Assembly: GCA_011620045.1 (NCBI GenBank)
Contig: WOZY01000027.1
Location: 1 to 18,922, forward strand
Source: Mesotoga sp.
GTDB taxonomy: Bacteria; Thermotogota; Thermotogae; Petrotogales; Kosmotogaceae
Length of the DNA stretch: 18,922 bases
Reading direction: 5' to 3'
The position numbers were made by a program, and so were the translations under genes. The notes under the pieces were generated by a model. That model worked only from the letters and a program-made list of their open reading frames with translations, ran no database searches and had not been told where the DNA came from. Positions 1 to 6,924 of the stretch are shown here, one piece after another; the stretch's first letter is position 1; every line of letters starts with the position of its first letter.

Positions 1-112
1 GGCAAAAACCAAAGAAAAAGAGCAAGCAAATCAAAGTGATCTGATCAGAACGAACATATTTTGTCATCCTCGTGCTCCTGTTCAGGATCTGGGTTTTCGG
101 GAAACCGAGGTT
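1..112 (+). repeat. Direct repeat, left copy
   Basis: This stretch matches 18411-18522 with about four mismatches (at 56, 94, 100 and 108) by direct comparison. The first 55 bases are identical, and similarity decays after about 112. The left copy begins at the window edge, so it may extend further left. The two copies lie in the same orientation and bracket all the genes of the window. Confidence 0.9.
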
Positions 113-260
113 AGAGGTCAGTGGTCAGAGGTTGGAAGAGCAAGAAAGTGGTCCCCGTTCGTCGAGGAGAAGTTGTTCGTTCCAGAGCGAGGATCCGTTC
201 TTCGTTCTTGGTCAAGATCAGAAAACCAAGAGCGAGATGCTGAAACAAGTTCAGCATGAC
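62..260. repeat. REP/BIME-like element with inverted ends, left copy
   Basis: The left end (about 62-90, GTCATCCTCGTGCTCCTGTT and following) and the right end (about 235-260, TGCTGAAACAAGTTCAGCAT and following) are related in inverted orientation. The right end is itself a hairpin: TGCTGAA and TTCAGCA around ACAAG. A related copy lies at about 18472-18676; within it, 183-260 matches 18601-18676 closely. The structure resembles a paired REP (BIME) or a small non-autonomous element. There is no transposase and no clear target duplication. Confidence 0.6.
109..136 (+). repeat. Heptamer block, exactly 4 x 7 bp
   Basis: Four consecutive 7-bp units: GGTTAGA, GGTCAGT, GGTCAGA, GGTTGGA. The period is exact over 28 bp and is followed by AGAGCAAG, the same context that follows the block at 18193-18220. 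Confidence 0.8.
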
Positions 261-356
261 ATCATGTGACGTTTTCAGAATTATCAACTCTCGTATTCTC
301 TAAGCGAAGCTCTCGACAATGCTATTTCTCGCTAATTCTGATCTTCGCTCCTAAAT

Positions 357-408
357 CCCCTCTCGAGAGGGGTGTCGACGGCTCCATCGTCGACGGGGTG
401 TGTGCACA
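357..408. repeat. Cluster of three palindromes
   Basis: Positions 357-372 are a perfect 16-bp palindrome (CCCCTCTCGAGAGGGG). Positions 374-394 form a 7-bp stem, GTCGACG and CGTCGAC around GCTCCAT. Positions 399-408 contain the palindrome TGTGCACA. The motif GGGGTGT follows both the first and the second palindrome, so it behaves as a linker. There is no T-tract, so this is not a typical terminator. Confidence 0.75.
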
Positions 409-450
409 TCAAGAACGGACCTCATTTTCAGTCATGACGGAATTCTTTAC

Positions 451-482
451 CAAGAACGAACAACCTGGACGCGTAGCGTCGG
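451..482 (+). repeat. 32-bp repeat shared with the right flank
   Basis: The stretch matches 18689-18720 with two mismatches. In the right flank this element and the next shared one (18732-18782) are about 11 bp apart; here they are separated by about 137 bp (483-619), so the two mosaics differ by an insertion or deletion. Confidence 0.8.
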
Positions 483-591
483 AACGAAGAACCGGTCTTC
501 TTGGCGGGGACGGTGGACCGTTGACGGACAACGTGGTTTTCATCAGCGATCAGCGGGTTTTTGCTCTTAAGCGCACAGCGGTTCTTATGCT

Positions 592-619
592 TGCGGCTTG
601 TAACTGACAACTCGCAACT
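592..619 (-). repeat. Heptamer block, inverted orientation
   Basis: Read on the minus strand this gives AGTTGCG, AGTTGTC, AGTTACA and a weaker fourth unit AGCCGCA. It has the same 28-bp length and period as the other heptamer blocks but the opposite orientation. Confidence 0.65.
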
Positions 620-671
620 GTTCTTTCGAAGGACGGGTTCATGGTCTGGGACGAAGGACCAAGGACGGCTC
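620..671 (+). repeat. ~50-bp repeat shared with the right flank
   Basis: This corresponds to 18732-18782. The shared core contains TTCATGGTCT followed by GGACGAAGGACCAAG. In the right copy TCTTGG and CCAAGA form a 6-bp stem. Confidence 0.7.
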
Positions 672-758
672 TTTGCAGCGCTGAGCGGGTTCTCCGCCTT
701 TAAGCGCAAAGCGGTTCTTTTGCCCGATGAAGTCGGAACTGACCTTTACAAAGCAAAG

Positions 759-819
759 ACTGGCCGCAAGAAGTGCGACTGGCCTGCGACAGCAGACTGG
801 CCACGGAAGATGACTGGCT
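759..819. repeat. Linker-hairpin series (ACTGGC units)
   Basis: ACTGGC occurs four times, starting at 759, 778, 796 and 813 (spacing 19, 18 and 17). The first two intervals are unrelated small inverted repeats: CGCA/TGCG around AGAAG, and CTGC/GCAG around GACA. The third interval has only a 2-bp CA/TG closure. The layout (constant linker, different hairpin each time) matches the stronger array at 18310-18408. Confidence 0.55.
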
Positions 820-889
820 TCCCTATTTCTCGTCCTCTCAGTAAGCGCAGCGAACTCCCGACAATACTCTTTCTCGTCAGGCCGATCTC

Positions 890-922
890 AAAGTAAAAGG
901 TCCGCTGTTGTGGCAGGCCTTT
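890..922 (-). terminator. Probable terminator of the sugar operon
   Basis: Eleven bases past the stop of the last operon gene, positions 896-922 pair as AAAGG with CCTTT, and internally as CC/GG and GC/GC around TGTTGTG, with single-base bulges. On the minus strand the stem is followed by TTTTACTTT. It is an imperfect but reasonable intrinsic terminator in the right place. Confidence 0.5.
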
Positions 923-932
923 GTATTCATTC

Positions 933-1961
933 TCAATCCAACATTACGGCTTTGATTACTTTGTCTTTCTCATTCTCCGCCTTGACCATCATCTCACCGA
1001 TATCTTCCAGTTTGAAAGTATCGGTAATCAGAGGTTTCACATTTACTGCTCCGCTCTTTATCATATCTACGCATCTCGGGAAGTACATAGCCGGAACTGC
1101 ATGGGAGGCTCTAAGCTGAAGTTTGTTGAAGTGAAACTTGTTTCCATCGAACTTTATGAACCGTCCCTCACCGTAATCTATTCCGATGAACCCGACGACT
1201 CCTCCAAAATTCATGACGTCGAGAACATCGGGGATTACGTAAGGTGGTGCGGTGACAAGAGCTCTATCCACGCCGCCCTTGGGGAATTTGTAGGAGCCGA
1301 TCGGGGTCTTGTCGACGAAAATAACATCCTCCACTCCGAAGCTCTTTGCGACATCTATCCTTATCTTAGATCTTGAATGGTTGGCGACAAAGATTCTTCT
1401 TGCTCCCATCGCCTTGACTATCTGAACGGCCATGAGACCGATCGGGCCTAGACCAACGACCAGCACGTCGTCGTTCAGCTTGGGATCTACTGTGTATGTG
1501 AGGTCAAGCGCAACTCCCATTGGCTCGACGAGAGAGGCTTCTTCGTATGGGACTCCTTCGAATGGCACCGCATTCTGTTTATCTATTATTACCTTCTCCG
1601 CGAAGCCCATCGTGAGATTTTCTCTCTCGGCCCTTATGAAGACGTTGGGTGCTCTGTCATGGCAGAGATCCACTCGCCCGTTTCTGCAGTCCTCGCACGT
1701 CCCGCAAAAAGAGCCGCTTTCAACCAGTATACTCTGTCCAACCTTGACATTTTCGACATTTGAACCGACCTTTTCCACAATGCCGACTATCTCGTGGCCG
1801 AAAGATTGCCAGTCTTTGGCTTCCGTCCTCGCTGTGTGAAGATCTGTTCCGCAGATTCCTGAGGCCTTTATCTTCAGCAGTACGTCATTCGGTTTCAAAG
1901 GGGGAAGATCTACGTCCAGGATCTCGAATTTGAACGGTGATTTCACAAATGCGGCTTTCAC
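933..1961 (-). CDS. Zinc-dependent medium-chain alcohol/polyol dehydrogenase
   Basis: This 342-residue MDR-family dehydrogenase probably oxidises an alcohol or polyol, or reduces an aldehyde or ketone, with NAD(P). Catalytic zinc ligands are visible as C37 (in GICGTD), H56-E57 (GHE) and E146. The structural-zinc cysteines are C86, C89, C92 and C100. The Rossmann motif GLGPIG is at 170-175. The length is normal for the sorbitol/threonine dehydrogenase group. The start is GTG at 1961, preceded by GGGGGTG with about 5 bases of spacing. It is the last gene of the operon, 11 bp after the aldo/keto reductase. Substrate cannot be told from motifs. The neighbouring aldolases make a small aldehyde or a sugar alcohol plausible, but that is inference. 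Confidence 0.9.
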   Translation of the reverse strand: MKAAFVKSPFKFEILDVDLPPLKPNDVLLKIKASGICGTDLHTARTEAKDWQSFGHEIVGIVEKVGSNVENVKVGQSILVESGSFCGTCEDCRNGRVDLCHDRAPNVFIRAERENLTMGFAEKVIIDKQNAVPFEGVPYEEASLVEPMGVALDLTYTVDPKLNDDVLVVGLGPIGLMAVQIVKAMGARRIFVANHSRSKIRIDVAKSFGVEDVIFVDKTPIGSYKFPKGGVDRALVTAPPYVIPDVLDVMNFGGVVGFIGIDYGEGRFIKFDGNKFHFNKLQLRASHAVPAMYFPRCVDMIKSGAVNVKPLITDTFKLEDIGEMMVKAENEKDKVIKAVMLD

Positions 1962-1972
1962 AAGGACACCCC

Positions 1973-2959
1973 CTAGAGCTCTAGATTGGATCTGGAGATT
2001 ATCTCTTCTATCCTTTCGTATAGTCCGTCATTCATATCCCATTCGATGGCTCCGAGATTCTGCTCAATCTGTTCAACCTTCTGAGCACCCGCGATAACCG
2101 ATGTCACTGCTTCATTTCTGATAAGCCAGTTTATAGCTATGTGACTCAGAGGCTTCCCTATCTCATGCGCCAGCCTGTTCAGTTCCACGACGACTTCGTA
2201 GTACTTGTTGAACTCCGGTGTATTCAGCTTCGGATTTGCAGCGCGTACGTCGTGTTCACTGAACTTTTTCTTGTCGCTTATCGCTCCAGCCAAGAGCCCC
2301 TGGAAGAGCGGGCTGTATGGTAGAAAGGCCATCCCATTCTCCAGAACGAAAGGAAGGACTTCCTTTTCGACTCTGTAATCGAGCGGAATATTGTGGTAGC
2401 TCTTTGGGTTCCTTTCGAGCATGTTGTAGAGACCCTGCATGCTGCAAACCTCTCCAACTTTCATCGCTCTTTTTGCCTCGGGAATTGAAAAGTTCGACAG
2501 TCCTATATATCTGATCTTTCCCTCTTGCTTCAGCTCGACCATTGTCTCCATCGTCTCTTCAATTTCGACCTCCGGATCGGGCCAATGAAGCTGATAGAGA
2601 TCCACATGATCCGTCCCAAGTCTTTTGAGACTGTCTTCGATCTCTTTTCTTATGCTCTCCGGTTTGAGACAGTTTCTCGTTCTTCCCTGATCGTCCCAGA
2701 GAAGACCGCACTTGGTTGCAATGAAGATCTTATCCCTCGAGCCTTTTATTGCCTTGCCGAGTACCTCCTCAGCGTGTCCCAGACCATACACTGGCGCCAC
2801 ATCGAAAAAGTTTATGCCACCGCTAATTGCCCTCTGGATTGTTTTGATCGAGTCCTCGTCGGTCGTTCCATCCCAGAAAGAAGGGCCAGATACTCCCCAG
2901 CAACCGTAACCGAGTGCCGATAGCTTCTCTTTTATCTTTTTCACTTTTTTGTACTTCAA
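1973..2959 (-). CDS. Aldo/keto reductase
   Basis: This is a 328-residue cytosolic NAD(P)H-dependent reductase of the aldo/keto reductase superfamily, acting on an aldehyde or ketone. The catalytic tetrad is present: D53 and Y58 (in FDVAPVYG), K83 (ATKCG) and H125 (LYQLHW). Length and architecture fit a complete TIM-barrel AKR. The start is an uncommon TTG at 2959, supported by a GGGAGG at 2968-2973 with 8-nt spacing; no better in-frame start exists. It lies 14 bp after hxlB and 11 bp before the zinc dehydrogenase, so the two oxidoreductases form the tail of the operon. The specific substrate is unknown. Confidence 0.9.
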   Translation of the reverse strand: MKYKKVKKIKEKLSALGYGCWGVSGPSFWDGTTDEDSIKTIQRAISGGINFFDVAPVYGLGHAEEVLGKAIKGSRDKIFIATKCGLLWDDQGRTRNCLKPESIRKEIEDSLKRLGTDHVDLYQLHWPDPEVEIEETMETMVELKQEGKIRYIGLSNFSIPEAKRAMKVGEVCSMQGLYNMLERNPKSYHNIPLDYRVEKEVLPFVLENGMAFLPYSPLFQGLLAGAISDKKKFSEHDVRAANPKLNTPEFNKYYEVVVELNRLAHEIGKPLSHIAINWLIRNEAVTSVIAGAQKVEQIEQNLGAIEWDMNDGLYERIEEIISRSNLEL

Positions 2960-2967
2960 TTGTCTAG

Positions 2968-2973
2968 CCTCCC
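2968..2973 (-). promoter_or_regulatory. Shine-Dalgarno site deciding the TTG start
   Basis: GGGAGG on the minus strand, immediately after the hxlB stop codon and 8 nt before the TTG at 2959. Confidence 0.75.
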
Positions 2974-3534
2974 TTATTCTAGATTTGCATGGTTCTTGAA
3001 CATCATTTCCGAATCTATACTCAATTTCTCCATTAAGTTCATTACAGTGATGTCCGTTAAAATCAACAGTGATTGTTCGAATAGATTCCCCATCGGTTGA
3101 ACCGAAGAGACGCCCGCCCTGTCTGGCACTTTGGGTGTCCTCGTGGGGATCGTAATAACCATATCGCTGAGTCCTGCTACTGTAGATTCCTTGCTCGCAG
3201 TTATAGAAGCTATCCCGGCTCCAAGTTTCCGAGCCTTCTTGCAGTTAAGAACCACAGAAGGAGTCTCTCCCGAAGCAGATCCGACGATTAAGAGGTCTCC
3301 CTCTCCCAAAGAGGGACTGGTTACTTCTCCCACAACATGGACCTTCAAACTGAGGTGCATGAGCCTCATCGCGAAGGCCTTGATCGCCAGGCCGGACCTG
3401 CCCATCGCAAAGAGAAAGACTCTTCTTGCCTTTAAAATGCTTTCGGAAAGCTCTTCGATCGATTCATCCGTAACTCCGGAAAGGACGGATCTTATCTCAT
3501 CAATAACGTTATCAAGCGTGCTTTCGAAATTCAT
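2974..3534 (-). CDS. hxlB: 6-phospho-3-hexuloisomerase (SIS domain)
   Basis: This enzyme (186 residues) interconverts D-arabino-3-hexulose 6-phosphate and fructose 6-phosphate, the second step of the ribulose monophosphate (RuMP) pathway. It is a single SIS domain with GRSG at 45-48, the phosphate-binding GSASGET at 85-91 and the family signature QPMGNLFEQ at 146-154. The C-terminus ...HANLE is the same as I recall for Bacillus HxlB. Its ATG overlaps the hxlA stop as ATGA, so the pair is translationally coupled, as in classic hxlAB pairs. Its presence argues that the upstream decarboxylase/aldolase is a true hexulose-phosphate synthase. Finding it inside a ribose-type ABC sugar operon is unusual. 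Confidence 0.9.
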   Translation of the reverse strand: MNFESTLDNVIDEIRSVLSGVTDESIEELSESILKARRVFLFAMGRSGLAIKAFAMRLMHLSLKVHVVGEVTSPSLGEGDLLIVGSASGETPSVVLNCKKARKLGAGIASITASKESTVAGLSDMVITIPTRTPKVPDRAGVSSVQPMGNLFEQSLLILTDITVMNLMEKLSIDSEMMFKNHANLE

Positions 3535-4184
3535 AAGCCCTTCTCCAGTCTCTTCTTTATCTCGCGCGCCACTCCTGCAGGGTCCTCAGCCTCCCAGATC
3601 GATCGTCCCGCAATCACCACATCGGGCTTCAACGGAAAGACATGGGAGAGATTGTCGGGAGAGATTCCGCCTGCAACAGCTATTTTTGCCTCTGGAAGGA
3701 CTCTGCGTACTATTTCTATTTTTTTCGCGTACTCAAGAAGGTGCATGCTCTCACCCACACCGCTCAAATCGGCAGAAGTATGGATACATACATAATCTGG
3801 TGACAAAGGAGAAACCTTCTCGGCAAAGGCTTCAAGATCAGAAATCTCTATAGTGTCCAACATTAGCTCTCCGCCAAACTGATCGGCAGCTTTCCTGACT
3901 TCCAAAATCGTTTTGAAAGAAGCGAATCCAAGAACCGTTACGATATCTGCCCCGTTTTCAAAGGCAATCGCCGCTTCGAGATAACCTCCATCTACAATCT
4001 TCATATCTGCAAGGATCTCATGATCCGGCAGGATCTCGCTTATCTCTCTTACCAGAGCCACACCGTGCGCAAGAACGGCAGGCGTGCCGACTTCGAGAAT
4101 GTCTATGTAATCGGCAACTTCTTTGGCGGTCTTTAGAAAGCTGGCCTTAATGTGAGTATCGTTTGCGAGTTGTAGACGGATCAT
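3531..4184 (-). CDS. hxlA: 3-hexulose-6-phosphate synthase-like (OMPDC superfamily)
   Basis: This 217-residue TIM-barrel protein probably joins formaldehyde and ribulose 5-phosphate to 3-hexulose 6-phosphate, or runs the reverse cleavage. The superfamily Asp-x-Lys-x-x-Asp motif is visible as D60, K62 and D65 (ADMKIVDGG). The loop around H135 reads CIHTSADL, like Bacillus HxlA (VHTGYDL). It lacks the His-x-x-Arg arrangement of 3-keto-L-gulonate-6-phosphate decarboxylase (UlaD). However, the C-terminal phosphate-binding segment AGRSIWEAEDP resembles UlaD more than typical HxlA, so the protein has mixed features. The neighbouring hxlB favours the synthase call. Its ATG shares one base with the rbsD stop (TGATG). 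The alternative is a decarboxylase of a related sugar-acid phosphate. Confidence 0.8.
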   Translation of the reverse strand: MIRLQLANDTHIKASFLKTAKEVADYIDILEVGTPAVLAHGVALVREISEILPDHEILADMKIVDGGYLEAAIAFENGADIVTVLGFASFKTILEVRKAADQFGGELMLDTIEISDLEAFAEKVSPLSPDYVCIHTSADLSGVGESMHLLEYAKKIEIVRRVLPEAKIAVAGGISPDNLSHVFPLKPDVVIAGRSIWEAEDPAGVAREIKKRLEKGL

Positions 4185-4585
4185 CAGTAGGTTACCCCGC
4201 TAACGAGAATGATACTGGAGTATGGTATCTGTTCTCCGGTTCTGATTACTCCTTTAGAGTGCGTGTTGGTGAGTTCCTTGAACCTGACATGGGGAACGAA
4301 TTCCACTTCTGTTCCTTCGGGCAGGTGCTTCAAAGTATCTTCTAGACACTTTGGACTAACAGTCTTCATCTCTTCAGAGAAGATTACCTTTTCAACTTCG
4401 AGCTCTTCGAGCACAGGATCGAGAACATCAAATACTCCAGGCTTTCCGCCTACAATACTGACGTCTATTCTGTATCTATCAGAAGCAATAGGTAGTCCGG
4501 AGTCAGATATTACCAGAAGGTCTGTGTGTCCCATCGAACCTATAAGATTGCATATCTCCTTATTCAGAATTCCACTTTTCTTCAT
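4184..4585 (-). CDS. rbsD: D-ribose pyranase/mutarotase RbsD
   Basis: RbsD interconverts pyranose and furanose forms of ribose (and related sugars) so that the kinase receives its substrate. The protein has 133 residues from the ATG at 4585, close to the E. coli RbsD length. H20 in GHTD and D28 in ISDSGLP, the usual active-site positions, are present, and the C-terminus has RTGEQIPY...SGVTY. The family normally reads PYAN near the end; here it is PYSS, so an Asn that contacts sugar is replaced by Ser. An upstream in-frame extension to 4657 would overlap the regulator gene and lacks family similarity. GGGAG sits 8 nt before the chosen ATG, which lies 14 nt after the gntR stop. Confidence 0.9.
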   Translation of the reverse strand: MKKSGILNKEICNLIGSMGHTDLLVISDSGLPIASDRYRIDVSIVGGKPGVFDVLDPVLEELEVEKVIFSEEMKTVSPKCLEDTLKHLPEGTEVEFVPHVRFKELTNTHSKGVIRTGEQIPYSSIILVSGVTY

Positions 4586-4599
4586 AATCATCGCTCCCT

Positions 4600-5349
4600 T
4601 CAAAGCTTTGTAGTCAAATGTATCCGGAATTTGTAGTGGGTCGCTTCGTACCAGCACTGCACCAGCTCAACAGGCTCACCCATGGCAGTGCAGCCTACTC
4701 TTTCGTAATATAGGATCGGCGCTCCTTCGTCTATCTTCAGAAGCTTCGCTATTCTTCCCTCGGCTAGCCGTCCCTCTATGATTGCGTCTCCCTCGACGAC
4801 GGCTGTTCCAATGTTTCGCATCAGTTCATAAAGAGAACCCTCAAAGTTCTCTTCTCCGGTAAGGTTTGATTGAGACGTGAGAAAGGATATGAAGAGAGCA
4901 AGAGGAAAGTAAGACTCATTTCCCCTCAGTCTGGTAACCTGAAGCAACTCTTCGTCTTCCGAGACCTGGAGAATTCTCGCCATTTCGGGACCGGCCTTGA
5001 CTTTCTTTACCTCAACAACCTTAGTTATCGGCACATGGTTCTCGAGCCTCATCTGTTCAGTGAAGCTCCGAATAGTTGTAAGCTGCTCCTGAGAAGCGTT
5101 GTTCGTTACGATAGTTCCTCGTCCACGCGACCTGGAGATCTGTCCGCTGCTTTCCAGGGCCTGCAAAGCTCTCCTCACAGTTGCCCTGCTGACATTAAAC
5201 ACTTTCATCATAGCTTCTTCCGTTGGAAGTTTTCTACCAACGGCACCCGGTTCCTTCATATAATCCGAGATTATTCTATATATCTGGTAGTAGAGAGGAA
5301 CCGGGCTTGCTCTATCAAGGGCTATTCTTCTGTCTGAATCAAATAGCAT
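4600..5349 (-). CDS. GntR-family (HutC subfamily) transcriptional regulator
   Basis: This 249-residue DNA-binding regulator has an N-terminal winged helix-turn-helix at about 12-82, with the signatures LPTE (41-44), NVSRATVRRAL and the wing GRGT (76-79). A UTRA ligand-binding domain follows at about 103-243. UTRA domains usually bind phosphorylated sugars or similar metabolites, which release the repressor. It lies inside the operon (45 bp after the FGGY kinase, 14 bp before rbsD), so it is likely autoregulated. The overlapping palindromes at 12595-12624 near the operon promoter are the best candidate site, although they also resemble LacI-type operators with a central CG. Confidence 0.9.
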   Translation of the reverse strand: MLFDSDRRIALDRASPVPLYYQIYRIISDYMKEPGAVGRKLPTEEAMMKVFNVSRATVRRALQALESSGQISRSRGRGTIVTNNASQEQLTTIRSFTEQMRLENHVPITKVVEVKKVKAGPEMARILQVSEDEELLQVTRLRGNESYFPLALFISFLTSQSNLTGEENFEGSLYELMRNIGTAVVEGDAIIEGRLAEGRIAKLLKIDEGAPILYYERVGCTAMGEPVELVQCWYEATHYKFRIHLTTKL

Positions 5350-5394
5350 GATGAAATCACATCCTTATTTACGGTACTCGAGAGACAGATAGAA

Positions 5395-6924
5395 CTAATT
5401 CGAATACGGTCCCAGTTTGGCAAGGTCTTCATAGGTCTCTATGAGAGAACCGTAGACTTTATCGAAAACTTCGAAAAGCCTTTCGTAGTACCTGTGATTC
5501 TCTGGGTTGCATTCGATAAACTGAACATCCTTCACGAAATTAGATGCTTCCTTGAATGTCATCTCTCCAGCTCCAACAGCCCCAATAATAGCCGCTCCCA
5601 TTGAAGTTGCCTCTTCAAGATACTCAGGTACCGTAACAGTCTTACCAAAGATATCGGCCACAATCTGTTTCCAGTTCCTTCCCTTTGCTCCTCCGCCGAT
5701 AAGGCGAATCTTGTCGAACTTTCCCCTTGTCTCAAGAATATCCAGGACTATTTTTAGGTTGAAGGCAACCCCTTCAAGTACCGCCCTCAACATGTCGGCC
5801 TTTCTATGTGTCGAAGACAGTCCTATAAAGGCCCCTCTAGCGTTTATGTTCCACCTCGGGCTTCTCTCCCCAAGCAAATAAGGCAGGAAGACTAGGTTTC
5901 CCGCTCCGGGTCTTGTCTGGTCAATTAGATCGTCCATAATTGTAAAGGCGCTGAGCCCGAGTGCCTTGGCCTTCTCTTCTTCGTGCTGACAGAGAGCATC
6001 CTTTGCCCAATGATAAGAGGCTCCGCCTGCTTGCATTGTGCCAGTGGGGCAATAGAAACCCTCTATGGGATAAGCAAAGTTAAACGTCCTCGATTTCTCA
6101 TCGAAGAGCGGTTCCGTGGAGCATGTGCTGACCCAGCTCGACGAACCGAGATAGAGATATGCCTCATCGGGACTGACAACCCCTGCTCCGAGGCAGGCAC
6201 ACGCACCATCTCCGCCTCCGCGGACTATAAGAGTCTTCTTAGACAGTCCAAGTTCCTCCGCCACTTTCGGAAGTATCTCCGAGACGACATTCGTTGAGGA
6301 GGTCACGGCGGGAAGTTTCTCCATATCCAGTCCAAGAACTTCGACGAGTTTTTCCGACCATTTAAGATTTTCGATATCGAAGAGAAGCGTCATCGATGCG
6401 TCTGAATGGTCCGTTCCGAACTCTCCGGTGAATCTGGAGACAATGTAATCCTTCGCATTAAGGAATTTATAAGCCTTATTGTATATTTCAGGTTCGTTGT
6501 CCTTTATCCAGGCAATCTTTGGGCCGGAGTAGGTCGGCGTTATCCTCGATCCTGTAAGCCTGTAGACGAAATCATTGCCCACTTCTTCGAGCCTTGCCGA
6601 CTGTTCTACGCTTCTCTGATCGGCCCATATGATGGCTCTTCTAAGGAGCTTCCCGTCTTTATCCACGGGAATTGCTCCCATCATCTGACCGCTGAAACTT
6701 GTAGCGACTATCTCTTCGGTACTGACACCGGCCCTGGCGATTAGATCCGAGGTGGTTTTTTTGACGGACTCCCACCACTCCAGAGGATCTTGCTCTACCT
6801 GATTCGGCCCGGGATGATAGGTCTTGTAACCTGAGAAAGAACTCGCCAAGAGTTTTCCGTCCACTCCGTAAAGTGTCGCCTTGTTCCCGGTAGTTCCCAG
6901 ATCGTATGCGATGACGTATTTCAT
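5395..6924 (-). CDS. FGGY-family carbohydrate kinase (xylulokinase-like)
   Basis: This is a 509-residue ATP-dependent sugar kinase of the FGGY family (two actin-like domains). The N-terminal phosphate loop YDLGTTGNK is at 7-15 and the catalytic base is probably D239 in RGGGDGA. A C-terminal nucleotide-binding segment IGGGAKGRNW also fits. Where xylulokinases usually have QMHG, this protein has QMMG (80-83), so the substrate may not be xylulose. Other possibilities are ribulose, a ketohexose or a polyol. The start ATG overlaps the rbsK stop (ATGA), with GGGGG upstream. Having two sugar kinases in one operon suggests either two entry sugars or two steps. Confidence 0.85.
   Translation of the reverse strand: MKYVIAYDLGTTGNKATLYGVDGKLLASSFSGYKTYHPGPNQVEQDPLEWWESVKKTTSDLIARAGVSTEEIVATSFSGQMMGAIPVDKDGKLLRRAIIWADQRSVEQSARLEEVGNDFVYRLTGSRITPTYSGPKIAWIKDNEPEIYNKAYKFLNAKDYIVSRFTGEFGTDHSDASMTLLFDIENLKWSEKLVEVLGLDMEKLPAVTSSTNVVSEILPKVAEELGLSKKTLIVRGGGDGACACLGAGVVSPDEAYLYLGSSSWVSTCSTEPLFDEKSRTFNFAYPIEGFYCPTGTMQAGGASYHWAKDALCQHEEEKAKALGLSAFTIMDDLIDQTRPGAGNLVFLPYLLGERSPRWNINARGAFIGLSSTHRKADMLRAVLEGVAFNLKIVLDILETRGKFDKIRLIGGGAKGRNWKQIVADIFGKTVTVPEYLEEATSMGAAIIGAVGAGEMTFKEASNFVKDVQFIECNPENHRYYERLFEVFDKVYGSLIETYEDLAKLGPYSN

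Larger units (their letters stand above)
1..932. other. Gene-free repeat mosaic, left flank
   Basis: No reading frame here looks like a gene. The open frames lack ribosome-binding sites, have odd composition (many Arg, Ser and Phe runs) and run across hairpins and repeats. The stretch is built from a direct repeat shared with the right flank, a REP-like inverted pair, heptamer blocks, a palindrome cluster around 357-408, internal duplications (about 551-586 against 683-719, and about 285-343 against 830-893) and a linker-hairpin series at 759-819. The last ~35 bases hold a probable terminator for the minus-strand operon. I see no RNA gene or insertion-sequence transposase. Confidence 0.75.

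Noticed and set aside
72..896. Several overlapping open frames of 65-113 codons in the left flank
   Set aside because: No ribosome-binding sites, overlapping on both strands, and they run through repeats and palindromes; composition is not protein-like.
3131..3853. 240-codon plus-strand frame
   Set aside because: Antisense to hxlB and hxlA, whose motifs and overlaps are clear; it is a shadow frame.
4586..4657. Longer RbsD start at 4657
   Set aside because: It would overlap the regulator gene, lacks a ribosome-binding site, and adds residues not found in the family.
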